Shown here: positions 1 to 8,478 of the stretch, piece after piece | Position numbering within the stretch: position 1 is the stretch's first letter | Layout of the letters: each line of letters opens with the position of its first letter | Assembly: GCF_001625365.1 (NCBI RefSeq) | Contig: NZ_LJJF01000003.1 | Span: 62,001 to 126,000, forward strand | Direction: 5' to 3' | Length of the DNA: 64,000 nt | Source: Streptomyces sp. MJM8645 | GTDB taxonomy: Bacteria > Actinomycetota > Actinomycetes > Streptomycetales > Streptomycetaceae | Notes under the pieces: generated by a model | What the model saw: only the letters and a program-made list of their open reading frames with translations | Database searches by the model: none | Told to the model about the DNA's origin: nothing | Translations under genes and position numbers: made by a program

Positions 1-2074
1 CCAGGGCGGCGTCCAGCAGGACGGCGACGCCGAGCACGATGCCCATCTCCTTGGGCGGCAGCGGCCCGGACAGGGCGAAGGTGAGGAACACGGCGACCAT
101 GACGCCCGCCGCGGCGAAGACGACCCGGCCGGAGTGGGCGAGGGCGCCGGTCATGGCCGCGCGGGGGTCTGCGGTGCGTTCGTAGTGCTCCTTGGCGGAG
201 GCGAGCAGGAAGACGGTGTAGTCCATCGCGATGGCGAAGATCATCGCGAAGAAGAACACCGGTGCCCAGCCGTCCAGGAAGCCCTGCGGGGTGAAGCCGA
301 GCAGGCCCGCGCCGTGGCCGTCCTGGAAGACGAGGCGGGCGACGCCGAAGGCGGCTCCGGTGGACAGCAGGCTGGCGGCGGTGCCGAGGGCGGCGATCAG
401 CGGGGCGCGCAGGGCGACGAGCAGCAGCAGGAAGCCGAGGGCCATGACCACGCCGATGACCAGCGGGGTCTTCTCGGTGAGCAGGTGCTGGAGGTCGAGG
501 TTCTCGACGGCGGCGCCGCCGACCAGGGCGTCGGTGGGCAGTTCGGCGCGCAGGGTGTGGACGGTGTGAGCGAGGTCGGGGCTGGAGGGGTCGACGGCGG
601 GGACGGCCTGGATCATCGACCAGCCGGAGCCGTCGGCGGCGTCCTGGGCGGGCATGACGCCGGCGATGCCGGGGGTGGCGGCGGTGCGGGCGGCGGTGTC
701 GGCGGCCTGGCCGGCGGGGGTGAGGATCTGCAGGGTGCCGGGGGCGCCGGGACCGAAGGCCTGCTGGACGGCGGTGTAGCCGGCGCGGGCGCTGGCGTCG
801 CCGGGCAGGACGGTGATGGAGGGCATGGCGGTGCGCAGCCCGATCACGGGGGCGGCGAGGGCGATCAGTGCGGCGAGGGCGAGGGCGCCGTAGCGCAGGG
901 GGTGCTGCCACAGGCGTTCGCCCCAGGCGGCGAAGCGCGGCGAGTGGTGTGCGCCGGTCCTGGCCCAGGGCAGGGCGAGGGCGTCGACGCGGGGGCCGAG
1001 CTTGCCGAGGACGGCGGGCAGCAGGGTGAGGGTGGCGGCGAGGACGAACAGGACGGCGAGCATGATGCCGCCGGCCATGGAGCGGAACGCCGGGGAGGGG
1101 ACGAGCATCACGGCGGAGAGGCTGACCAGGACGGTGGCCCCGGAGAGCAGGACGGCCTTGCCGGCGGTGTCCATGGTCTCGGCGACGGCCCGGGCGGTGT
1201 CCGGGGCGCGTCCCGTCCGGATGTCGCGGGCGCTGCGGGCGCTGCGGAAGCGGACGACGAGGAAGAGGGCGTAGTCGATGCCGAGGGCGAGGGCGAACAT
1301 CATGGCGAAGTTCATCGCCCAGACGGACACCGGGAACAGGTGGCTGACCAGGACCAGGGAGCCGGCGGAGGCGGCGAGGCCGGCCATGGTGAGCAGCAGG
1401 GGCAGGCCGGCGGCGACGAGGGAGCCGAAGGCGAGGACGAGGATGGCCAGGGTGACCGGCCAGGACATGAACTCGGACTTCATCATGGCGTCGTGGTTGG
1501 CCTTGTTGAAGTCGCTCCACAGGACGGAGGCGCCGGTGGCGTGGACGTCGATGCCGGGGGCGGAGAGGTCGGCGAGGGGTTTCTTGAGGTCGTCGGCGGC
1601 GCGGACCATGTCGTCCGGTGAGGCCTTGGCGCCGGCGAGCAGGACGGCGGTGCGGCCGTCGGGGCTGATGGTGGCGCCGGGCCGGGGGGCGATGACGGTG
1701 GAGACGCGGGGGTCGGCGGCGGCGAGTTCGCCGGCCTTGGCGATGACCTGCTGGACGGCGGGTTCGGTGACGGGGCGGTCGGCGGTGACGACGATCTGGA
1801 TCGCGGAGGAGGCGTTGCCGGCGAAGTGCTGTTCGGCGAGCCGGCGGACGGTGACCGACTCGGAGCCGTCGGCCTGCCAGCCGGCGCCGGACAGGGCGGT
1901 GGTGACCTGCGGGGCGAACGCGCCCAGCCCGATGACGACGAGCAGCCAGCCGGCCAGGACGGCCTTGACGTGGCGCACCGACCACAGGCCGAGCCGGCCG
2001 AGCGGCCCGGGGCGGGCGTCGGGTTCGGGGGGCGGGGCGGCGGCGGGCCGTACGGCGGGGGCGGGGCGGTTCAC
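1..2074 (-). CDS. MMPL/RND-family membrane exporter (3' end outside window)
   Basis: Read on the minus strand from a GTG at 2074, this encodes at least 691 residues and continues past the left edge. After a short Pro/Ala-rich cytoplasmic tail comes a first membrane segment (near LAGWLLVVIGLGAFAP), a large extracytoplasmic loop, a cluster of hydrophobic helices containing FALALGIDYALFLVVRFR, then a second loop and a second cluster with IFAIAMDYTVFLLASAKEHY. The GIDYALF and MDYTVFL sequences are the paired proton-relay Asp-Tyr motifs of MMPL transporters such as actinobacterial lipid or drug exporters. The duplicated architecture is clear; the substrate cannot be read. No regulator sits directly upstream. 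Confidence 0.9.
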   Translation of the reverse strand, partial: MNRPAPAVRPAAAPPPEPDARPGPLGRLGLWSVRHVKAVLAGWLLVVIGLGAFAPQVTTALSGAGWQADGSESVTVRRLAEQHFAGNASSAIQIVVTADRPVTEPAVQQVIAKAGELAAADPRVSTVIAPRPGATISPDGRTAVLLAGAKASPDDMVRAADDLKKPLADLSAPGIDVHATGASVLWSDFNKANHDAMMKSEFMSWPVTLAILVLAFGSLVAAGLPLLLTMAGLAASAGSLVLVSHLFPVSVWAMNFAMMFALALGIDYALFLVVRFRSARSARDIRTGRAPDTARAVAETMDTAGKAVLLSGATVLVSLSAVMLVPSPAFRSMAGGIMLAVLFVLAATLTLLPAVLGKLGPRVDALALPWARTGAHHSPRFAAWGERLWQHPLRYGALALAALIALAAPVIGLRTAMPSITVLPGDASARAGYTAVQQAFGPGAPGTLQILTPAGQAADTAARTAATPGIAGVMPAQDAADGSGWSMIQAVPAVDPSSPDLAHTVHTLRAELPTDALVGGAAVENLDLQHLLTEKTPLVIGVVMALGFLLLLVALRAPLIAALGTAASLLSTGAAFGVARLVFQDGHGAGLLGFTPQGFLDGWAPVFFFAMIFAIAMDYTVFLLASAKEHYERTADPRAAMTGALAHSGRVVFAAAGVMVAVFLTFALSGPLPPKEMGIVLGVAVLLDAAL

Positions 2075-2260
2075 GTGGTGCTCCGTTCTCGGGGCGGTCC
2101 CGAAAAATACGGGTGGGGGTATATGGCAATTCTGCCATGTACCCCCAGGGGTATCGTTACCCTCGCCCAACGCCGCCCGGACCAGGCCCATTCCGCCCCT
2201 CCCCCGACGGCCGGGAGCCCGGACCCGCACGGCGGGAGCCCCCGGGGCCGGCCGGTGGCG

Positions 2261-3124
2261 CTACCGCCCGGCGGGGTGCAGGACGCGGTCGGCCACCAGG
2301 TCCGGCCGGTCGGTCGGCAGGGCGTGGCCGGCGCCGGGCACGATCTCCGTCCGGGCCGAGGGCACGAGGCGGCCGAGGCGCTCGGCGACCGCGTGCGCGT
2401 CGTGCATGGCGCTGCGCTCCCCGAGCAGGAACAGTGCGGGGACGTCCAGGCGGCGCAGTTCCTCGTCGGACAGGACCGGGGGCACCGGGAGCGCGCGGCG
2501 GAACCCCATCGACGCGCGCATCAGGGCCATCAGTTCGGTCTCCAGGATGGCGCTGTTGCCGACCAGGCGGGCCAGCCGGGGGCGCAGCGCCCGCGGCGCG
2601 GTGGCGGCGAGGCCGCCGGCGATCACCCAGGCGTAGAACCGGGCGCCCATGTCGGCGAAGCCCGCCGGGTCCACCAGGGTGAGGGAGGCGACCCGCCCGG
2701 GGTGGTGGATCTGGTGGTGGAGCGCCAGCCAGCCGCCGTAGGAGCAGCCGACGACCTGGGCGTCCGTCACCTCCAGTGCGGCCAGGAGTTCGTCCAGCCA
2801 GGCGGCCGCGTCCCGGCCGTCGGCGATCGGGGCGCTCTGCACGCTCGCGCCCGGTTCGCCGACCGTGTCGACGGCGATGACCGGACGGTGGCGGGCCAGC
2901 GTGTCGATGTAGCGGTGCCACATCAGTGCGTTTCCGCCCGAGCCGGGCAGCAGCACGATCGGCTCGCCGTGCTGCGGGCCGGTCCGGTAGACGCGGGTGG
3001 TCCCGAACGCGGTCGGGAGGTCCAGCGCCGTCCGAGGCCCGGGCCACAGTTCCGTCAGGGCCCGCTCATAGGCGGCGCGAAACCGGTCCCCGGCCTGGTC
3101 GTTCTTGAACTGGCTGATTCGCAT
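2261..3124 (-). CDS. alpha/beta hydrolase
   Basis: A 287-residue alpha/beta hydrolase. It shows the oxyanion-side segment VLLPGSGG, the nucleophile elbow GCSYGGW (Ser in G-x-S-x-G), a late Asp region near FLLGERS and a terminal catalytic His in GAGHALP. It has no signal peptide, so it probably acts in the cytoplasm on a small ester or lactone, which is not identifiable. It is divergent from a TetR gene 48 bases away, and its ATG lies inside a palindrome (3124-3139) likely bound by that regulator. No ribosome binding site is visible upstream, consistent with a very short or absent leader. Confidence 0.85.
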   Translation of the reverse strand: MRISQFKNDQAGDRFRAAYERALTELWPGPRTALDLPTAFGTTRVYRTGPQHGEPIVLLPGSGGNALMWHRYIDTLARHRPVIAVDTVGEPGASVQSAPIADGRDAAAWLDELLAALEVTDAQVVGCSYGGWLALHHQIHHPGRVASLTLVDPAGFADMGARFYAWVIAGGLAATAPRALRPRLARLVGNSAILETELMALMRASMGFRRALPVPPVLSDEELRRLDVPALFLLGERSAMHDAHAVAERLGRLVPSARTEIVPGAGHALPTDRPDLVADRVLHPAGR

Positions 3125-3160
3125 GATACATGTGTATCACGGCATGATACGGGTGTACCA
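3124..3160. promoter_or_regulatory. two-box palindromic operator of the TetR/hydrolase pair
   Basis: TGATACATGTGTATCA at 3124-3139 is a perfect inverted repeat of 7-base arms around TG. TGATACGGGTGTACCA at 3145-3160 is a degenerate second copy, 21 bases on, so on the same helix face. The first box overlaps the hydrolase start codon, and the second ends 12 bases before the TetR ATG. This is the layout expected for autoregulation and repression of both genes by the TetR protein. Confidence 0.7.
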
Positions 3161-3172
3161 GGGAGGTCGCAC

Positions 3173-3814
3173 ATGAACGCGCGGGTCGATCACGAGGAAC
3201 GCCGGCGGCAGATCGCCGAAGCACTGCTGCGCATCGCCGACACCCAGGGGCTGCAGGCGGCCAGCATGCGGGCGGTCGCCACCGAGGCGGGCGTCTCCCT
3301 GCGGCTGGTGCAGTACTACTTCACGACCAAGGAGGGGCTGCTGCTGGACGCGCTGGAGCGGCTCGGCGCCCAGCTCCAGGCCCGCATGGCGGCGTGGATC
3401 ACCGCGGCCGCCACCCCGCCCACGCCGCGCGGCCTGGTGACCGCGGTCCTGTCCAGCATCCTGCCCACCGACCCGGAGAGCCGCCGGATCACCCGCACCT
3501 ACGCCGCCTACTACACGCTGGTGCTCAGCGATCCCGCACTGGTGGAGAAGCACGGGACGCCCCAGCCCGACCTGCTGGAGGGCTTCCTCGCCAAGCAGGT
3601 CCGCACGGCCCAGCAGGCCGGGCAGATCGACCCCGCCAGGGACCCGGAGATGACCGCCGCCGGGCTGCTGGCCATGGTCAACGGCCTCGGCTCCAGCGTG
3701 CTCGGCGGCCAGCGCACCGGCGACGCCGCGCTGGCGATCCTCACCCACCACCTGGACGAGCTGTTCCGCGGCCGTCCCCGCGGTGACGCCGCCCCGGACC
3801 TGCCGACCGCCTGA
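3173..3814 (+). CDS. TetR-family regulator
   Basis: 213 residues from the ATG at 3173. The N-terminal helix-turn-helix reads IAEALLRIADTQGLQAASMRAVATEAGVSLRLVQYYF in outline, with the TetR signature VSLRLVQYYFTTKEGLL ending near residue 55. The C-terminal ligand domain is helical and contains the AcrR/TetR_C-like stretch ending at LDELFRG. A longer upstream open frame exists but lacks regulator character. It probably represses the divergent hydrolase and itself through the palindromes at 3124-3160. The inducer is unknown. Confidence 0.88.
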   Translation: MNARVDHEERRRQIAEALLRIADTQGLQAASMRAVATEAGVSLRLVQYYFTTKEGLLLDALERLGAQLQARMAAWITAAATPPTPRGLVTAVLSSILPTDPESRRITRTYAAYYTLVLSDPALVEKHGTPQPDLLEGFLAKQVRTAQQAGQIDPARDPEMTAAGLLAMVNGLGSSVLGGQRTGDAALAILTHHLDELFRGRPRGDAAPDLPTA

Positions 3815-4022
3815 CCTGTCGCCCCCGGACCGGCCGGCCTTCCCCCGCCGCCGGGGCGGGCCGCCGTTCGGCCGGATCCCGTCCGGCCGCCCCGCAGGCG
3901 CCCTGTCCGCCCCGGCGCCGGTGCACGAGAATGTGCCGGTCCCGCGCGAGGGGCCGGCGAAAGCGGCCAACTCCCCTGCCGGGCACTCCTTTTCCGTTAC
4001 CGAATGGGGAGGTTCACCGACC

Positions 4023-4829
4023 GTGTACAGGAGACTTCCGCAAGCCGTGCTGTCGGGTGTGCTGGCCGTGGCCTTCGCGGGGACGACCGCGTGGGCCACG
4101 ACGACGGCGGGCACCGCCCCCTCGCCGGGCGTCGCCGCCGGGTGCGGGGCCGACGCGGCCGCCCAGGGCCTGGCCAGTACCGCCCTCCCGAACACCCTGC
4201 TGGAGACGCCGCGCTCCGACGGGCGGACCGAACAGTTCCAGCAGTTCTACGACAGTTCGGCGGCCTCCCTCCTGCCCTTCGTCTGGCACCGCTCCCAGGA
4301 CGCGCCCGGGGGCGCCTACGGCGGCTGGGAGCGCGTCAGCGCCACCCCCGTGGGCCCGAAGCTGTACCAGGTGAGCGCCGTCGAGAACAGCGCCGGCGCC
4401 CTGGAGGTGTTCTTCGCCTCCTACGGCGGCTTCTGCCACACCGTCCTGCCCGCGCCCGGCGACTCCTGGACCCCGACCGAGAACTTCGAGCTGTCACCGC
4501 CGCCCTACCACGGCGGGCTCACGCTCTTCAGGGAACGCGACGGCCGGCTGCACGCCTTCGCCTCCGGCGCCGGCACGAACGCGGCGATGGAGGTGCGCAG
4601 CCAGGACGTCGACGCCCAGGACTCCTGGGGCCCGGTGCGGCAGCTGCCCAGGCTTCCGGACCCCAACGCGGGCCTGGGCGCGCCGACCTCGATCGTCCAA
4701 CTGCCGGACGGGCGGCTGCGGGTGACCGTCCGCGAGTGGAACCGCGACCGCTCGTGGCGGACCACCGAGGTGGACCGGTTCGTCTCCTGGGAGCCGTGGC
4801 AGCTCTGCGCGGACAGCACCTGCGCCTGA
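4023..4829 (+). CDS. secreted protein, possible beta-propeller
   Basis: 268 residues from a GTG at 4023, chosen because GGGGAGG lies 9-15 bases upstream and because a signal peptide follows directly (basic start, hydrophobic LSGVLAVAFAGTTAWA). The mature part has repeated W-containing strands (FVWHRSQD, GGWERVSA, DSWTPTENF, DSWGPVRQL, RSWRTTEV) spaced about 45-60 residues apart, suggesting a small sialidase- or tachylectin-like propeller. Cysteines near the N terminus, in the middle and at the extreme C terminus (LCADSTCA) could form disulfides. No catalytic residues are recognisable, so a binding function is more likely. Confidence 0.75.
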   Translation: MYRRLPQAVLSGVLAVAFAGTTAWATTTAGTAPSPGVAAGCGADAAAQGLASTALPNTLLETPRSDGRTEQFQQFYDSSAASLLPFVWHRSQDAPGGAYGGWERVSATPVGPKLYQVSAVENSAGALEVFFASYGGFCHTVLPAPGDSWTPTENFELSPPPYHGGLTLFRERDGRLHAFASGAGTNAAMEVRSQDVDAQDSWGPVRQLPRLPDPNAGLGAPTSIVQLPDGRLRVTVREWNRDRSWRTTEVDRFVSWEPWQLCADSTCA

Positions 4830-4967
4830 CGCCCGGGCGGCGGGCAGCTGGGCGCCGGGCGTCCGGGCCCGGGCGGGCGCTCGCCCGTCCGGGCGGGCTG
4901 CGCTGGCGGCCGGGTGGGGCCGCCGGTATGCCTGGGGGGACGGCGAGGCGGCGGAGAGGACGGCGGG

Positions 4968-6071
4968 GTGGGCGGCGCGGACGGGAGCGGGGACCGGGAC
5001 GACGGGGGGACGCGGGCGCCGGGCAACCGGGCGGTGGTGCTGGGGGTGCTGGCCTCCACCGCGGTGGTGCTGCTCGCCCAGGCGGCGAGCGGCACCAGCG
5101 CCCGGCTGGTGCTGCTGCTGGTGTTCCTGCCGGCCCTGCTGGCGGGGCTGGGCACCGTCGCGCAGACGGTCGCGGTCTCGGTGTGGGTGGCCGGGGTGGT
5201 GGCGGTCAGCACGGTGCTGTTCCCGCCGTCCTCGCTGGCCGCCCGGGTGGGCACCCTGGTGGGGGTGGTCGGCGCCGAGGCGGCCGTGGTCGGGCTGTGC
5301 GCGCGACGGGTGCGGCGCGAGCGGGAGCTGTTCCGGATGCGGCAGACCGCCGTCGCCCTGCAGCGCCAGCTGCTGCGCCCGCTGCCGGTGCTCACCCCCG
5401 ACGTCCAGCTGTACGGGCTGTACCGGCCGGTGGAGGAGGACGCCCTGGTCGGCGGCGACCTGTACGACGTCGCCGACACCCCGTACGGCACCCGGGTGCT
5501 GGTGGGCGACGTGCAGGGCAAGGGCCTGCCGGCGATCGGCGCGGGCTTCGCGGTGCTGAGCGCGTTCCGGGAGGCGGCCTTCCGGGAGCCGGCGCTGACC
5601 GGCGTCGCGGACGCCCTGGAGGCGGCGGTGGAGCGGCACAACGCGTACGCGGTGCAGGGCGGCGAGAGCGAGCGCTTCGTCACCGCGACCGTGCTGGGCG
5701 TGGAGCGCGGCGCGGACGTGCAGGCCGTCAACTGCGGCCACCTCGCCCCCTACCTGCTGCACGGCGGCCGGGTCGAGGCCGTGCCGCTGCCGGCCGGGGT
5801 GCCGCTCGGGCTGGCGGAGCTGACCGACGAGGTGCGCACCGTCCGGTGGTTCGCGCTGCCCGAGGACGGCGTGCTGGTACTGCTCACCGACGGGATCACC
5901 GAGGCCCAGGACGCCACCGGCGCGTTCTACCCCGTCGAACGGGGCCTGGCCGCCCTCGCCGCCGCCCCCGCCGCCCTGCTGCCCGAGGCCCTGGACCGCG
6001 AGGCCCGCCGCTGGAGCGGGGGCCGCAGCCGCGACGACGTCACGGCGCTGTCCCTGCGCCGCGCGCCCTGA
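4968..6071 (+). CDS. membrane PP2C-type phosphatase, SpoIIE family
   Basis: 367 residues from the GTG at 4968, preferred over an in-frame GTG at 4914 because GGAGAGGA lies 8 bases upstream. The first third has four hydrophobic segments followed by a basic linker. The rest is a SpoIIE/RsbU phosphatase domain with metal-binding acidic motifs (GGDLYDV, VGDVQGKG, LLTDGITEAQD, RDDVTAL) and NCGHLAPYLL. Such proteins dephosphorylate anti-sigma-factor antagonists. No anti-sigma or antagonist gene is adjacent here. The membrane part may sense an envelope signal. Confidence 0.88.
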   Translation: MGGADGSGDRDDGGTRAPGNRAVVLGVLASTAVVLLAQAASGTSARLVLLLVFLPALLAGLGTVAQTVAVSVWVAGVVAVSTVLFPPSSLAARVGTLVGVVGAEAAVVGLCARRVRRERELFRMRQTAVALQRQLLRPLPVLTPDVQLYGLYRPVEEDALVGGDLYDVADTPYGTRVLVGDVQGKGLPAIGAGFAVLSAFREAAFREPALTGVADALEAAVERHNAYAVQGGESERFVTATVLGVERGADVQAVNCGHLAPYLLHGGRVEAVPLPAGVPLGLAELTDEVRTVRWFALPEDGVLVLLTDGITEAQDATGAFYPVERGLAALAAAPAALLPEALDREARRWSGGRSRDDVTALSLRRAP

Positions 6072-6089
6072 AGCTGCCCTGGGGCGCCC

Positions 6090-6917
6090 TCACCGCTTGA
6101 GGAACTCCAGCAGGTCGGCGTTGAAGCGCTCCTTGTCACCGGGGACCATCGCGATGCCGTGCGAGCCGTTCTCGTACACCTTCAGGACGGCGCCGGGGAT
6201 GATCCGGGCGGCCCGGCGGGCGGTGGCCTCGACGGGGACGATCCGGTCGTCGTCACCGTGCACGATCAGGGTGGGGATGTCGAACTTGGCCAGGTCCTCG
6301 TGGAAGTCGGTGTAGCCGAAGGCGTCCACGCAGTCGACGCCGCCCTCGATGGTCTGGTGCATCGCCATGAACCAGAACGCGTCCCGGTTGCCCTGGGTGA
6401 CGCGGGAACCGGGGCGGTCGGCGGAGAAGAAGTTGACGGAGGTGTCCTGCCAGAACTGGGAGCGCTCGGTGAGGATGCCGGCCTTGATGTCGTCGAAGAC
6501 GCTGCCGGGCACGCCGTGCGGGTTGTCGGGGCCCTGCAGCATGGACGGGGTGATCGCCGACAGCAGGACCGCGGAGCGGATCCGCCCGGTGCCGTGGCGG
6601 CCGATGTAGCGGGCGAGCTCGCCGCCGCCCATCGAGTGGGCCACCAGGGTGACGTCGCGCAGGTCGAGCCCGGTGAGCAGGCTGTCGAGGTCGTCGGCGA
6701 AGGTGTCGAAGTCGTAGCCGCCGTAGACCGGGGCGGAACGGCCGTGGCCGCGCCGGTCGTGGGCGATGGCCCGCAGGCCGGCGTCCGCGACGGCCTTCAG
6801 CTGGTCCTGCCAGGCGTCGCCGTTGAGCGGCCAGCCGTGGATGAACACGACGGGGCGTCCGCTGCCCCAGTCCTGGTAGAAGATCTCGACGCCGTCGCGG
6901 GTCCTGGAGATGGGCAT
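6090..6917 (-). CDS. alpha/beta hydrolase, non-heme chloroperoxidase-like
   Basis: 275 residues. The order FIHGWPLNGDAW, DRRGHGRS, AHSMGGGE (nucleophile Ser), HGDDDRIVP (Asp) and NGSHGI (His) is the catalytic series of cofactor-free haloperoxidase/esterase proteins, and the length is normal for them. A GGAGCAGGAG Shine-Dalgarno precedes the ATG at 6917. It converges on the phosphatase gene with only 18 bases between stops. In this family the physiological reaction is usually ester or perester hydrolysis rather than halogenation. Confidence 0.88.
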   Translation of the reverse strand: MPISRTRDGVEIFYQDWGSGRPVVFIHGWPLNGDAWQDQLKAVADAGLRAIAHDRRGHGRSAPVYGGYDFDTFADDLDSLLTGLDLRDVTLVAHSMGGGELARYIGRHGTGRIRSAVLLSAITPSMLQGPDNPHGVPGSVFDDIKAGILTERSQFWQDTSVNFFSADRPGSRVTQGNRDAFWFMAMHQTIEGGVDCVDAFGYTDFHEDLAKFDIPTLIVHGDDDRIVPVEATARRAARIIPGAVLKVYENGSHGIAMVPGDKERFNADLLEFLKR

Positions 6918-7101
6918 GCTCCTGCTCCTTCGGGTGGTACGCCGGGGGTGGGACGGCCTGCCGGGGTGACCTGCCGGGGTGACCTGCCCGGGGACGGCCG
7001 GGCCGCAGGTTCATCCAACGGGAGGCGGGTGGGGCCCGCGCGGGAGCGGACGCGGTGCTACGCCGTTCGGGTGAGTTCGGGTGAGTTCGGGTGAGGGCGG
7101 T

Positions 7102-8424
7102 TCAGCCGCTCTCGCGCAGGCGGGTGCCGAGGGCGTCGGGGGGCAGCAGGGGCGCCGGGTAGCCGGCCGGGGGCTCGGCGAGCTCCCAGGGGCGGTGGAC
7201 GGCGCGGGCGGGCAGGTGGGCGAGCTCGGGGACCCAGCGGCGCACGTAGACGCCGTCGGGGTCGTAGCGGTCGGCCTGGCGCAGCGGGTTGAGGACGCGG
7301 TTGGGGCGGGTGTCGGTGCCGGTGCCGGCGGCCCACTGCCAGTTGAGCTGGTTGTTGGCGAGGTCGCCGTCGACGAGCAGGGCGAGGAAGTGTGCGGCGC
7401 CGGGGCGCCAGTGGTGGCGCAGGCTCTTGGTGAGGAAGGAGGCGGTGAGCAGGCGGGCCCGGTTGTGCATCCAGCCCTCGTGGGCGAGTTGGCGCAGGCC
7501 GGCGTCGACGATCGGGTAGCCGGTGCGGCCCTCGCGCCAGGCCTGGAGCTCGCGTTCGTCGTCGTACCAGCGGACGGGGCGGGGGCGGTAGTCGGCGTGG
7601 GCGGCGTCGGGGCGGGCCGCGAGGACCTGGTGGTGGAAGTCGCGCCAGGCGAGTTGGCGCACCAGCGCGGCCGCGCCGGGGGTGTCGGACTTCCCGGCGC
7701 GGTGGGCGAGTTCGGTGGCGGACAGGCAGCCGAAGTGCAGGTACGGCGAGAGGCGGGAGGTGGCGTCGGCGGCGAGGTCGTCGTGCAACTGCTCGTAGGC
7801 GTCCGGGTTCCAGGCGCGCAGGCGGCGACGGGCGGCGCTCTCGCCGCCGGGGGCGCGGCCCGGGGAGGTGCCGGCGGGGGCGGCGGGCAGCGGGGCGCTC
7901 GCGGGGCCGTCGGGGGTGGCGAGGGTGCGCGGGGCGGGCAGGACGGTGCGCCGGGGGGCCTGCTGCCAGGCGCGGTGGTAGGGGGTGAAGACGGCGTAGT
8001 GGTCGCGCCCGGCCGGGGTGACGAGGCCGGCGGGGACGATGGTGAGCGCGGCGTCGTGCAGGTGCAGGCGCTCGCCGAGGGCGCGGCGCAGGGCGTGTTC
8101 GCGGCGGGTGGCGAAGGCGGAGACGCCGGCGTTGGTGTGGACGGTGTCGGCGCCGCACTCGGCGGCCAGGCGGGCGGCCTGTTCGGCGGGGTCGCCGTGG
8201 CGCAGGACCAGGCGGGAGCCGGCGGCGCGCAGCGCCCGGTCGAGGTCGGCGAGGCTCTCGGCGAGGAAGGCCTGTCGGTTGGGGGCGGCGAAGCCGGCCC
8301 GGGCGATGGCCGGGTCGAGGACGAACAGGGGGACGACCTGGTCGGCGCGGGTGCGGGCGGCGTGCAGGGCGGGGTTGTCGTGCAGGCGCAGGTCCTGGGT
8401 GAACAGGACGACGGCGGTGCTCAT
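7102..8424 (-). CDS. phr: deoxyribodipyrimidine photolyase (class I CPD photolyase)
   Basis: 440 residues. The N-terminal antenna domain starts AVVLFTQDLRLHDNPAL and includes FTPYHRAW. The C-terminal FAD domain contains GYPIVDAGLRQL, WMHNRARLLTASFL, DGDLANNQLNWQW and GTGTDTRPNRVLNP, which are the FAD- and substrate-contacting signatures of cyclobutane dimer photolyases. It uses blue or near-UV light to split pyrimidine dimers. It is followed on the same strand side by the DUF2867 gene and lies about 6.5 kb from a LitR-type photoreceptor, so light induction through LitR and an ECF sigma factor is plausible, as in the Streptomyces coelicolor light regulon. Confidence 0.93.
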   Translation of the reverse strand: MSTAVVLFTQDLRLHDNPALHAARTRADQVVPLFVLDPAIARAGFAAPNRQAFLAESLADLDRALRAAGSRLVLRHGDPAEQAARLAAECGADTVHTNAGVSAFATRREHALRRALGERLHLHDAALTIVPAGLVTPAGRDHYAVFTPYHRAWQQAPRRTVLPAPRTLATPDGPASAPLPAAPAGTSPGRAPGGESAARRRLRAWNPDAYEQLHDDLAADATSRLSPYLHFGCLSATELAHRAGKSDTPGAAALVRQLAWRDFHHQVLAARPDAAHADYRPRPVRWYDDERELQAWREGRTGYPIVDAGLRQLAHEGWMHNRARLLTASFLTKSLRHHWRPGAAHFLALLVDGDLANNQLNWQWAAGTGTDTRPNRVLNPLRQADRYDPDGVYVRRWVPELAHLPARAVHRPWELAEPPAGYPAPLLPPDALGTRLRESG

Positions 8425-8478
8425 CGGGGGCCTCGTGCGGTGGAGTGCGGGTGCGGGTGTCAGGCGGCGAGTCGGGTG

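Noticed and set aside
134..1621. Long plus-strand frame rich in Gly, Glu and Asp
   Set aside because: It is the antisense shadow of the MMPL gene; composition is not protein-like and there is no ribosome binding site.
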